From Okapia johnstoni (taxonomy: Eukaryota; Chordata; Mammalia; Artiodactyla; Giraffidae): a stretch of 64,000 nucleotides of DNA. The stretch is taken from NCBI GenBank assembly GCA_024291935.2, contig JAGTYA010000026.1, positions 6,986,001 to 7,050,000 on the forward strand. The letters are read 5' to 3'. Below are positions 11,474-22,428 of the stretch, piece by piece (positions within the stretch are counted from its first letter, which is position 1; each line of letters begins with the position of its first letter). The notes beneath the pieces were generated by a model. That model did no database searches, was not told where the DNA came from, and worked only from the letters and a program-made list of their open reading frames with translations. The translations under genes were made by a program, and so were the position numbers.

Positions 11474-12004
11474 GTTGTTGTTCAGTGCTAACTCATGTCC
11501 AGCTCTTTGAGACCCCATGGACTGCAGCTCACCAGGCTCCTGTGTCCTCCACTATCTCCCAGAATTTGTTCAAATTCATGCCCATTGAGTCGGTGATGCC
11601 ATCCAACCATCTCATCCGCTGTCGTCCCCTTCTCCTCCTGCTTCAATCTTTCCCAGCATCAGGGTCTTTTTCAATGAGCCAGTTCTTTGCATCAGGTGGC
11701 CCAAGTATTGGAGTTTCAGCTTCAGCATCAGTCCTTCCAATGAATATTTAGGACTGGTTTCCTTTAGGATTGAATAGTTTGTCCTCCTCCCTGTTCAAGG
11801 GACTCTCAAGAGTCTTCTCCAACACCACAGTTCAAAAGCATCAGTTCTTTGGTGCTCAGCCTTCTTTATGGTCCAACTCTCACATCTGTACAGAACTACT
11901 GGAAAAACCCTAGCTTTGACTATATGTTCTTTATTGGCAAAATGATGCCTCTGCATTTTAATATGCTGTCTAGGTTTGTCATAGCTTTCCTTCCAATGAG
12001 CAAG
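11474..12004 (-). repeat. BovB LINE 3' fragment nested in L1
   Basis: Reverse 5'-truncated BovB from its 3' tail ('gttgttgttcagtgctaact') back to the 'agcatattaaaatgcagagg'-type segment. It splits an L1 copy, so this BovB insertion is younger than the L1. Confidence 0.85.
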
Positions 12005-12318
12005 AGTTAGAATGCAAATTAAAGTCCCAATGAGATATCACTATGTATTCACTAGAACAGCTAAAATTTAAAGATATTATCATACCGTATGATGGTGTAT
12101 ATGGAGCAATTGGAACTTTCATACACTATTGGTGAGGATGCAAAATGGTACAACCACTTTGGAAAATAGTTTGGAAATTTCTTAAAAACTACACATATAC
12201 CTACTATACAACATACCAAGAAAAAGGAAAGTTTATATCCACAGAGACTTGTACACAATGTTTATAACATCTTTAATCATAATTAGAAAAAATGGGAAAA
12301 GACTCAAAGTATAATGTC
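12005..12318 (+). repeat. L1 3' region, right half
   Basis: Continuation of the interrupted L1: 'caatgagatatcactatgta', 'ggaagtttatatccacagag' type sequence. A second, forward BovB fragment begins directly after. Confidence 0.75.
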
Positions 12319-12319
12319 C

Positions 12320-12800
12320 ATAATTATGACCAACCTAGATAGCATATTAAAAAGCAGAGACATTACTTTGCCAACAAAGGTCCGTCTAGTCAAGGCTATG
12401 GTTTTTCCAGTGGTCATGTATGGATGTGAGAGTTGGACTATAAAGAAAGCTGAGCGCCAAAAAAATTGACGCTTTTGAACTGTGGTGTTGGAGAAGACCC
12501 TTGAGAGTCCCTTGGACTGCAAGGAGATCCAACCAGTCCATCCTAAAGGAGATCAGTCCTGGGTGTTCTTTGGCCACCTTGGAAGGACTGATGTTGAAGC
12601 TGAAACTCCAATACTTTGGCCACCTCATGCGAAGAGTTGACTCATTGGAAAAGACCCTAATGCTGGGAAGGATTGGGGGCAGGAGGCTGCGAAGGGGACG
12701 ACAGAGACTGATGAGGTGGTTGGATGGCATAAAGCCTCTGCCTGCAATGCGGGACCAACTCCTGGAAATGGACATGGGTGCAAAGAGTCATTTTGCCTTT
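12320..12800 (+). repeat. BovB LINE fragment
   Basis: Forward BovB from 'gaccaacctagatagcatat' through the '[12 protein letters not shown]' and '[20 protein letters not shown]' coding segment. It contains a one-base frameshift (gccaaaaaaattg) near 12460 and a disrupted 3' end after 12730. Confidence 0.85.
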
Positions 12801-13960
12801 CTTTTTCTTGCGGATGGTTTTGATCACTACATCCTGTACAATGTCCTGAATTTTCAGTCATAGTTCTTCAGGCACTCTATCAGATATAATCCCTTGAATC
12901 TATTTGTCACTTCCACTGTATAATTGTAAGGGAGTTGATTTAGGTCATACCTGAATGGTCAGCCATAAAAATAAACATTTGTTGAACAAACAAGAGTAGC
13001 ATTAAGAAACAGGGTGTGCAATACTGTATAGTCCACTAGATGGTGGCAAAGCACACTCATTTCCAGTTCCATAAATTTGCATCTTCTGTGGCTAGCCTTC
13101 CTTACCATAGCAGGTAGACAGGGCATTATCTCCATTTAACCAACAGGAAAGCAAGGACCTGCAAAGGGCACGCGACATCTCAGTTTGCCAACTTGTCAGA
13201 GCCAGCCAAGAACCAGGATCTGACTCACGTCTCCCAGATTTTCAGAGCTTCTGAATCAGCAACCCAGCTAGATACTCCCATTTTTCACTTTCCCCATAGC
13301 CTGCCCTCTCTCCAAGTCGCATTCTCCTAGTTGCACCTTTTTACTGAGGTCAGAAATCTATTTCCCAAGTCCAAACCAACTAGCCCTGGGCCTGGGAGAC
13401 TTCAGGACAAGTTTGGAGAGGTTACGAAATGGTGGAGCTATCTCACTCTAACTCATGTTTGTTAAGCGCCCACAGAACTACTGGCATTATCAGGATAATG
13501 AAACCCCCAAGCCCGTGTGAAGGCCCTTTGCGCAGCTGAAGGGGCATGTAGCGGACTTGCCTGCGGCTCGTTTGTATTATCGCGACCTAGCCCCTTGACT
13601 CGGACAAGGCCTTCAGAGAAGTTTTACGTTGGCCTCCTTCTGCATTCTCTTTTTGTGCCAAGGAGGAAATGATTTCCGGCCTCCTTCTCTGGCCCTTCTT
13701 ATTGCTGACCCTGGTGCTGACATTTCCTGATCCTGGCCAATTTTGAGCCTAAGAAGTGCCAGGAACCATGTAGCCCCTGGTGAATCCCTAGCCACTCTTC
13801 TTTCTCCTTTGCTCTCCAAGGAAGTCCTTCCAGGGAGTCCTCCAGCTCTGGAACAACAAAGACGTCTCCCTAAGGTACTGGAATGGCATCAATTCAGAAT
13901 AGGCACCTAACCAAGCCCAGGGACCTTCATGTTGGAGATTAGATTGCTCCTGACCCACTG
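12801..13960. other. Unassigned intergenic sequence with MIR-like trace
   Basis: No gene recognised. About 13110-13250 resembles a MIR core ('attatctccatttaaccaac', 'gaaccaggatctgactc'). Confidence 0.45.
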
Positions 13961-14040
13961 GACAGTTATTTTTTTAATTCAAGTATATTTGGTTTACAAT
14001 GTTGTGCTTCATGTGAACAGCAAGTGAAGATTATATATAC
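13961..14040 (-). repeat. Artiodactyl L1 3' fragment (left part)
   Basis: 'tatatttggtttacaatgtt' L1-type reverse sequence, split from its continuation at 14264-14384 by a BovB insertion. Confidence 0.6.
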
Positions 14041-14263
14041 CTCATGCGAAGAGTTGCCTCACTGGAAAAGACCCTGATGCTGGGAAGGATTGGGGGCAGG
14101 AGAAGGGGACGACAGAGGATGAGATGGCTGGATGGCATCACCGACTCGATGGACATGAGTTTGGGTTAACTCTGGGAGTTGGTGATGGACAGGGAGGCCT
14201 GGCGTGCTGCGATTCATGGGGTCACAAAGAGTCAGATGTGACTGAGCAACTGAACTGATATAT
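14041..14263 (+). repeat. BovB LINE 3' end
   Basis: Last 220 bp or so of BovB ('ctcatgcgaagagttgcctc' to 'gtgactgagcaactgaactg'), inserted in an L1 fragment. Confidence 0.85.
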
Positions 14264-14384
14264 AAATTGCATATACATTATATACTTTTTCAGATTCTTT
14301 TCCATTATACGTTATTACAAGATATTGACTAGTTCCCTGTGCTATATATACTAGGTCCTTGTTACATATAGTTGATTCTTTAAA
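14264..14384 (-). repeat. Artiodactyl L1 3' fragment (right part)
   Basis: 'tccctgtgctatatatacta' and 'tccttgttacatatagttga' are characteristic of reverse L1 3' sequence in artiodactyls. Confidence 0.65.
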
Positions 14385-14653
14385 AAAAAAAAAATTTTGG
14401 GTGTGCTGTCTTCATTGCTACCAGCTGGCTTTCTCTAGTTGCAGCCAGCAGGGGCTACTGTTCTTTGAGGTGCATGAGCTGCTTCTTAGAGTGGGCTCTA
14501 GGTGCACGGGCTTCTGCAGTTGTGACTCTTGGGCTCTAGAGTGCAGGGTGTTGCTCTCCACAGCATGTGGAATCTTCCTGCACCAGGGATCAAACCCATG
14601 TCCCCTGCATTGGCCGACGAATTTGTATCCACCGCACCACCAGGGAAGTCCCT
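14385..14653 (-). repeat. CHR-type SINE
   Basis: Reverse long-form copy ending 'caccaccagggaagtccc'. Confidence 0.85.
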
Positions 14654-14810
14654 GGACAATTATGTGAGGACATTCGTGCACTTAACGTAGACCATAGAGT
14701 TGAAGTGTTGGAGGCTAGGGTTCCAATTACAGCCCCGCTGCCTTGCCAGTGTCCCAGTCAGAGCTTTCCAACACGTAACGAGTTCAGAAATTTAAGATTC
14801 ATTTGCTGAA

Positions 14811-14898
14811 GCCGCTGCCCACTTCAGTATCCTTGCCTGGGGAATTCCATGGACAGAGAAGCCCGGTGGGCTAGTGCAGGGTCAGAAACTGAGTAACA
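14811..14898 (+). repeat. Bov-tA SINE fragment
   Basis: Forward BovA part only ('cacttcagtatccttgcctg'). Confidence 0.65.
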
Positions 14899-15117
14899 CT
14901 GCCCTCCGCTGGGAGACCTGTGCTAGGTACAGCATCTCCTTCACATCTAGGTCTGAAGACCTATAGCTGGGTTTCACTGGCCAGGTTTACTGGAAAGAGC
15001 CTTTTACCTACCCATGCAAGGAATACAATCTGAGGAGCTAGGACATCTCAGGGATTTAGAGAATGGGTGGGACCATGAGGGTGTCTCAGTTGCAAATAAG
15101 GAATATCCGCTGGTACA

Positions 15118-15350
15118 CGGGCCACTTTTGGCCACCTTATATGAAGAGCCAACTCACTGGAAAAGACTCTGATACTGGGAAAAACCGAAGGCAGAAGGGG
15201 AAAGAGGGCCAGATGGTTGGATGGCATCACTGCCTCAATGGACGAGTTTGAGCAAACTCGGGGAAATGGTGAGGGACAGAGAAGCCTGGCGTGCTGTGCA
15301 GTCCACAGGGTTGGGTAGTGTTGGGACACGACTTGGCGACTGAACATACA
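15118..15350 (+). repeat. BovB LINE 3' end
   Basis: Forward: 'tggccaccttatatgaagag' to 'acacgacttggcgactgaac'. It is the last ruminant-specific insertion before a clean stretch of about 9 kb over MALAT1. Confidence 0.85.
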
Positions 15351-15771
15351 GGTCATTCCACAGGACACGTGACCACATAACCAACTTGTAGCTTAGGAAT
15401 TGACAACTGAAAGATTGTGTCCAAGTCACCCATTGTCAGAAAGCTCTTAGATTGGCCTTACTTTGATAGAATCAATGGTAACACCTCTTCTCCCCATGTT
15501 CCCCAGCTGTTGCTCTTCATCCCAGCCCAGCTCACAGGCAACTGCTGAACAGCAGAAAGTAGGCTTCTTTAAACAAGTGTCTTTCAGGTCCTTCACCCAT
15601 TTCACCCCTTTCCTCCCTAGATTCCTGCTCTTCCTGGATATCAGGCTGCATGACAGAACCATATACTTATACAAGAACCAGGCAGAACACCCACAAAACA
15701 TCCATTTTCTATTCATGAAGAGAAGTTTGGTATATATGTAAATAAATCACACCAATGAAGTTTTTTCAATT

Positions 15772-15777
15772 TTTATT
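15772..15777 (-). terminator. Poly(A) signal downstream of MALAT1
   Basis: Minus-strand AATAAA in an A/T-rich context about 225 nt beyond the mascRNA. Mammalian MALAT1 primary transcripts are known to extend past the RNase P site to such a signal. Use of this one is inferred. Confidence 0.55.
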
Positions 15778-15999
15778 AATATGTGTAATCAAGTTTTCAA
15801 AATAGTGAGACTTCTCCAAACACTAATTGCATGAAGAGTACCTGCAAATTATAGGCAAGGTAGTTACATTACATTCCCATGTAAACACAAAGGCAGGGTT
15901 TGACGCTATTATCTTCCACCTCCCCTAACTCTAGGGCCTAGCACCTGAAAGATGAGGAAAATGTAGAGTCTGGAGAGTCAAAGCTAAAAGTCAAGCAAA

Positions 16000-16056
16000 G
16001 ACGCCACAGGGATTTGAACCCTGTCCTGGAAACCAGGAGTGCCAACCACCAGCATC
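16000..16056 (-). ncRNA. mascRNA (MALAT1-associated tRNA-like small RNA)
   Basis: Cytoplasmic tRNA-like RNA released from the MALAT1 primary transcript by RNase P (5' cut at 16057|16056) and RNase Z, after which CCA is added. The 57-nt minus-strand sequence begins GATGCTGGTGGTTGGCACTC and ends GGCGTC. The ends pair as an acceptor stem (GATGC with GGCGTC, one U-G pair). CAGGG/CCCTG forms a T-arm around TTCAAAT, the B-box-like loop. CCTGG/CCAGG forms the middle hairpin. As in other mascRNAs it has a shortened D-arm region and is not a decoding tRNA. As I recall the human RNA, the T-arm has a G-U pair where this copy has A-U, a change that keeps the fold. CCA is not encoded, as expected. Confidence 0.96.
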
Positions 16057-16146
16057 TTTTGCTTTTTTTTTTTTTAAGATAAGCAAAGGCAAAAAAGCAA
16101 AACCTGAGAAAACAAAAAAGATTTTGTTTTCTCAGGAAAAGAAAAA
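16057..16146 (-). other. MALAT1 3' triple-helix element (ENE plus A-rich tract)
   Basis: Stabilises the non-polyadenylated 3' end of MALAT1. In transcript order it has U-rich motif 1 (TTTTTCTTTT, 16137-16146) and a 34-nt hairpin (16103-16136) with a perfect 15-bp stem, CCTGAGAAAACAAAA against its complement, and a 4-nt loop. Then come U-rich motif 2 (TTTTGCTTTTTTGCC, 16088-16102), a short linker, and the genomically encoded A-rich tract ending GCAAAA (16057-16077). Both U-rich motifs and the A tract can form U-A-U triples interrupted by the C-G doublet, as in the solved human structure. The tract ends exactly at the mascRNA 5' end. Confidence 0.95.
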
Positions 16147-19100
16147 CCTTTATAAATAACCCTACTGAAGAGCACTGGAGAATCTGCTTCAGCTAAGATG
16201 CTAGCTTGGTCAAGTCTGTTATGTTCACCTGAAAAAGTCTTAGCAGAGAATTTTTGCAATCCCACCCAACAGCCCTCTTCAACTGCCAAAACACCTTTCT
16301 ACTCTCCCACCCAATATGACAGTTCTTAGATGCTGTTTCTCCACTTACTGGTTGAAATGTTTTTCTCAAGTCATTGGATAATAATGCCACACATTTAAAA
16401 CATTTTAAGAGCTTTTTAGTTGTGGTCTAAATATCATTACCTGTCTGCAGGTAAACTAATTGTCTTTTCTAGTAGTGCAACCCACCGGAAGACCCTGGCA
16501 CCAATTACCTTAAAAGCGATTATGGATCATACCCACAAGGATCCAAGCTACCAGCAGCATCGAGGTGAGGGGTGAAGGGACTGCGCTAGGCCAAAGGCAC
16601 AGGGTGGCGATGTGGCAGAGAAGTCACTTGTGGGGAGACTTTGCTTTTTAACAGGCTTCTGGAAAAGCTAGGGAAAAGTGGTTGCCCGCTTTCCCCCTTT
16701 CCCTCCCCTTCAAGCATCACTTGAGGTTTGAGCTGCTATGAAAACAGCTAAATTAAATATTAGGACAAGCACAGGGATATATATACAAGGTACTCAAGCA
16801 TTCCTTTGAATGCTCACTCCCCCAGCGAAAAAGCCTCGTGCATTGTCTGCCAAGGGGGTTGAGTCAAGTCCTCATTTCTAACAGAAGATGGGGTTGTGAG
16901 GTTGACACCATTTTGATTGACCTTAGTTAATAGCGCTTTGTTGTCTCTCTTGCCACAGGAAGGCTCCATGGTTGTCCTACTTTAAGCCTTTGGTGCCTTT
17001 AGTGAGGGGTACCTGAAAAATCTTAAAAAAAAGGCTTAGCGCCCACCTCACCCCTCCACCCCCAGGCCAACAAACAACTTGCTCATGCTGTTGACTCCAG
17101 CGTAGTAAAGCTGAGAGGTCATTTAACACTAAATTGTTTATTCATAACAGATCTGACTTGGTATGTAGATATAGAAAAAGCTTGTTCACCTGTTGTCCTC
17201 ATTTTGTCCACTGGTGAATTCAACTGGAAGCTCCTTCTAGTCTGAAGAATACCATCTGAAAGAACTAGTGGTTCCCAATCCCCACATTTAAAATGCAATG
17301 TTTGGTTTATTATTTTAAAAGTAAATAAGCTATTTTTCCTTACTGGGTCTGGTTTCTCTGGCCTTTCGCATACGTCTGTTGTTTTGAATGTTCCTGTATA
17401 TAAAATTGAGACCAGGGGAGGAGAGAGAGACACCCAAACAAAGACAAATGCACTAAGACCACTGAACTGTCGGTAAACATTTCCACTTGCCAGTTAAATT
17501 TCTTGAAGACTGCTGCTCGTTTGGAATTATTTCTTGTCACTGATTTTAAAGTTGCATCTGGAAAAGACTAAAGGCTTCAGTGCCCTCCCCACCCCCTTAC
17601 CAGAAGTGAACAAAAAGCATTTTACCTAAAAAAGGCACAGCAAAAGGGACTCTGCTCCAATCACAAACACGAATGCTTAAAAAGCTGCCGAAATTTCCTC
17701 AACACTCAGCCTTTTATCACTCAGCTGGATTTTCCTTTAACAATCACTACTTCACTCCAAGCATTGGGGGAAACACAACTTTGACTCATACTCCAGTCGT
17801 TTCACAATGCATTCTAATAGCAGCGGATCAGAACAGTACTGTATTACTTGCCAACAGAACAGACACACCTGAGGTCAAGACAACTGCATTCTGTGTAGTC
17901 TGTAAAAAAAAAAGCTAAAACAAGTAATCCCCACCCTCTTCTCCCTTCCCTCCAAAATCAGGGGGAAAAATGTTTATACTTAAAATATGCCGATAAACTC
18001 ACTGCAAGGTCTGACACACTCCCTAGGAGAACAGAAGGCAGAGCCAAGCGTTTATATGCAAGTCAAAATCCTGAAAAGCTTCACGAAGGATGAAATGAAG
18101 CCTCTGCAAAGGAAAATTCTTTAAAAAAAAACCCAACTCCCCCCCACCAGGTATCTAAAAAGGCCAATAGTGTGAACACTGACTAACATCAGATGAGATG
18201 ACTGTAAGCAAAGTTAACATGCAAACTGGAAATGTGGACAGTATATTCCATTACTCTAGTTTAACCACTAGACCGACTCCTGACTTTCTGTAAACATTGT
18301 AGGTGTTAAGTTACCTGTTCTTCTGATCATAATCTCCCACCTGTCTAAGAGGTATTTATTCCTTATTTAGAGGGCCTCTATTGCCATGTGCCTGGAATTA
18401 TTAAATGCTCATCACTTTTACGAAGGATAAAATTTTTTCCTGCCTTAAGTTAAATTCGTTCTTCTGCTCAATTTCCTGATCTTGTCCATTAAAGAGTGTT
18501 CGCAGACAAAGTTTCTGAAAGATGAGAAGAAATCCCCCCAGATTGCCCCAATACTAACTACACAGACAATGTTTTATTTAAATAAGGAGACAGCTTCCTA
18601 AAAGCATACATTCTCTAAAAATAAAAGTATTTTATTTTGAATGATTTAATGGTTTTCTGCACAATACACGTAACATTTAAATCTTAGCAAGATTAACAAA
18701 ATCTAAATCCTTAACAGTACAATACTATCCCTTAAATAGGGTTGTCAGATTCAAGGTTAAACAAATGTTCTTAGTTTTATAAGCATTATCTTTGCTAATC
18801 TCTAGAGGCTTTAAGGAATTACTTGCCTCCTGAGTGAAATGTGCTGTCCCATCATCGAAGCCCACAGGAACGGTGTCCTGTCTAATTTTAAAAGGCTGGA
18901 TGGGATGATGCCTCACAATCCTGGAATCCCTTAGGTAAGGGACCTAGGACTTCCACAGCTCGTCACAAAGGTAAGCACTTATTCCTAACATGCAATACTG
19001 CAGATGCAAGTTAAACTTATCTGTTAACAGCTGCCTGCTGTTTTCTGATCCCAGATGAAATGAAGCAACTCTTCTGATAATGAAGAAAAACCTGTCTGAG

Positions 19101-22100
19101 GCAAACGAAAGATTGGCAAACAGCACAGCCTCTTCCTCCTCTCAATTCACTTGATCCCACTCATTTCAATTATTTCAGCTTCTTTTTTTCCAGGATTAAT
19201 ATGTAGCACTATTTTCATTTCATTTCGCTTTTTAAATTCTGCTTTTGTAAAAGCAGTATTGAGATGGACATTTGATCTTCACTGTATCGTTATTTTTCAT
19301 CATTATTTTATTTTTCATCAATTCATTATTTTTGTGGATACAGATTGATAAGCCATAACTTTATAGTAGTAGATTCCATTAACTTTAAATTGGTAGTTTC
19401 CGTTTGCTTTTTTTTTTGCATGTGCAGACAATGTGTTCATCAGTAGTAAGGATCTCAGGGTTATGCTTTTTCCCCAATGTAGGTATGAAATACAATCTTT
19501 TCTGCCTTTACTTATCATTCACCAAGGAGCTGTTCCCCTCTCCATCTAGGCCATCAGATTGCCAGGCTGGTTATGACTCAGAAGATGTTATCTGAAAAAA
19601 GTCTACAGAAAAAAAAGGTTTCCCCTCCCTCATCAACAAAAGCCCACCCCCTCTTATCAGTTATGATTTACAATACTTAGATGTGAATTCAAAATACAAT
19701 TTACAGTAATTTTGAAGCATACCTTAACAAACTTTTCCTACGCTAAAAAAGAAAAAAAATAAACCGAACAATCTTGCTTATATACAGCCGAAAAAAGAAT
19801 CTTACTTGATATTACAAAAGCTACCATCAGAAGAAATCCCTTCAGGATCATTAAGCCACCTCCTTTGCTCTGAAGCTCCTATAGTAGTATTAAGTTTTAT
19901 TAAATCACCTGAAAAAAATTCCAAGAGAGAACCACACACTACTATATCCAAACAACTTTGCCATTTAAAAAAAATTCCCCAAGTTTTTATTTAAGTCAGC
20001 GCAGAAGGCTAGACCAACCCCCAGTCATTTTCCTTCCCCAAGCCCTACTCTTTTAAATCGAGTGAATCTTCATGAACTTCCCCATCTGTTAAATTCAAAA
20101 ATTGGGGCAAAACAGAACCAGAGGATTGCGAGTTACTTGCCAACTTGGAAGTTGAGATTTCTTTAGTTTTTCCATCTTAAGTATTTAAGTTCTCTGGCAT
20201 GAGTTATCTGTAATCAAAAACTAAACAATTACCTAAACCCAACCCCCCATCCCAATCATCACAAGCCACTGCCAACTACAAATTGCCAAAATTTGCCCCT
20301 CCCCTTTAATAAAGGTATCTTAAAAGTCGTTATTTGAAAACTTAACTTCAACATTTGGCCTAGTCAAGCTCTTCTGAAGTTCTCCTGAGATGACTGAATA
20401 TGAACCAAAGCTGCACTGTGCTGTACATTTCAGCTTCACTGGGAATACTCTTCCAAGGAAAAGAGCTGCTCCAATCCCTGAAGGTGTTGGTGCCAAACAG
20501 CGTAGCAGTACAATCCTTCTCTAACTCAGTTTGTCAATAGTACTATAGAATCTGTGGAAAATCTTAGAAAAAAAGAGTTTCTCCCCCACCCTCTTCCCTG
20601 TTCACACCACCCCAAGATACTTCAGTAAAAACAACCAGTCACGTACTTTAAAAATATGTAATTAAGGGGTGGGGAAAAAAGAATAAACTACCAGCCATTT
20701 CTCCAATGGACAGCTGCGCCACAGACCTCAAAGTTGAATTACAGGAGAAGAAAAAAAAACCCACGATAGTGCCGACCTCACGGATTTTTACCACACCACT
20801 GGCTCTCCCTGCGGCGCTCGCACACTGGGCTGCTGCTCTAGGATCCTCTATCTATCCTCCACTCCGCCTGCTCGCCGCCTCCGCGTGGTTGCCAAGACAA
20901 GCCGCACGCTAGCTTCATCACCACACCGCACTGGCTTCCTCCTTCCTGGAATCCTCTCCTAGCTTCACCTCCAAAAATCGTTAGGGCTCGCTCCTTCTTC
21001 CTAGCTTCCTTCACCAAGTCGCACTGGCTTCCGGGCTTCTCTTGCCTATCTTCACGAACTGCCGCTGGCTCCTCAGTCCTAGATTTCACCGAACACTGGG
21101 CTCCTGGAATCCTGTCTTCCTAGCTTCACTGAATCCACTTCTGTGTAGCACCTGCGTCAGCTGTTAATTAGCGCCTAGTCCTCAGGATTTAACCATTCAT
21201 CTTAGCTCAAAGTCCAATAACTCGATGGTTATTCTTGCTCTTCAATTTAATTGACTTATATAAAGTCCTTTACATTTTCCAAAGGAAACTACGCTACCGC
21301 ATTTAAGGCCTTTCAAACTTTTAACTCTTTCAAATACATTCTTAGCTTTTAAATTACTTCAGTCCCTTGAGTAACTTTTCCCTGAGATTTTAAACTGACT
21401 TTCCTTCTAGTTTCCGGATATTCTTCTAAGTTGGTCTTGGTCTACAGTACTTTTAAAAAAAATTCTCATCTTCTAAGATCTAACTTCTGCACCACCAGAA
21501 TTAAGTTGATGGGCTTTTACAATAAATTCTCATTGGCTATAAAAATTTCCTTAGCTTTTGTTCCTGTAATTTATCCAACATTATTGACTTTGAACTATCT
21601 TCTAAATTTTTGGACGTCTATCTTGTATGTTTGCGTCCAATGGCTTGCTTTTCATTCTATCTTAAACACTCGCCCGTTATTTTCAATTTTCTCCTAGATT
21701 TGTCTTTTTCTTCTGCCTACTCCCTAGGCTCAGGTTTTCTGTCTTCTAAAACGTGTATCTCTATCTTCTCTAGTTTTTTCTTCACCTTCCTGTACTTCTG
21801 GTCTTCCGAATTTTCCACTTCAAACTTCCAATTTTCTTACATTCCTACCTAATATTTCCGTCAACTTTAGCCAAACAAAGCCTTAAGATCAAGTAGGCTT
21901 CAAATGACGCCATTTTTACTGCGCCGTGAATTTGAAGGCATTATTTCTGAAACCTTCAGCTAAATCTTAGGATGGCCTTTATATTTTAATCATCTACAAC
22001 TCAACCTTTTAAAACGTTTAGGTTCGATTTACGTAACCCAACGTTTTAATGTTAAAGTAAAAGGTTGCCCTTCAACTTAAGGCTTTAAAAAAAAAAAAAA

Positions 22101-22428
22101 ACAGACTTTGCAGTCCTAGCTCAGCAATTCTCTTAAAAAATTTTCCACTCCATGAAAAAATTTCAGCTCTTAACCTCCATCAGGTTTTAAAGTTATCTTT
22201 TTTCTTCTCTCTTCCTTTCTCCAACTACTCTTCAAGTAAGTCATGTTTTTTTTCCCTAAAATTTATCTAAAAACTTAATGCAAAGCAGTATCTCCGGATT
22301 CTCATTACTTACAATCCCTAAAGAAATACACTAATTCCTGTCTTTTTCAATAGAAAAACTTATCTGCAGGGTCCTCAAGCAGCACCTCTTCCCTTAAAGC
22401 CGCCTCTGCGCTCGCTGCCTCAATGCCT
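16057..22428 (-). ncRNA. MALAT1: MALAT1 long non-coding RNA (main isoform)
   Basis: Abundant nuclear-speckle RNA that affects splicing and gene expression. It is about 6.4 kb here, effectively a single exon, comparable with the roughly 7-kb main form of other mammals. The 3' end is fixed by the triple-helix element and mascRNA. The 5' end is placed at the minus-strand AGGCATTGAGGCAGCGAGCG (start near 22428), which resembles the start I recall for human and mouse and lies about 25-30 nt below a TATA box. Many internal blocks match MALAT1 as I know it, for example the region 19019-19120 ('CAGCAGGCAGCTGTTAACAG' on the minus strand) and the purine-rich GAAGATAGA-type stretch at 21400-21850. No open frame of note is present on the sense strand (longest about 104 codons, 17119-17433). 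No SINE, BovB or L1 insertion is recognisable in the body. A processed MALAT1 pseudogene is unlikely because promoter and 3' processing elements are both intact. Confidence 0.95.

Noticed and set aside
16057..22428. An annotated antisense partner of MALAT1 (TALAM1) on the plus strand
   Set aside because: TALAM1 is described in human, but nothing in the sequence alone (promoter, processing site or ORF) supports a defined antisense gene here.
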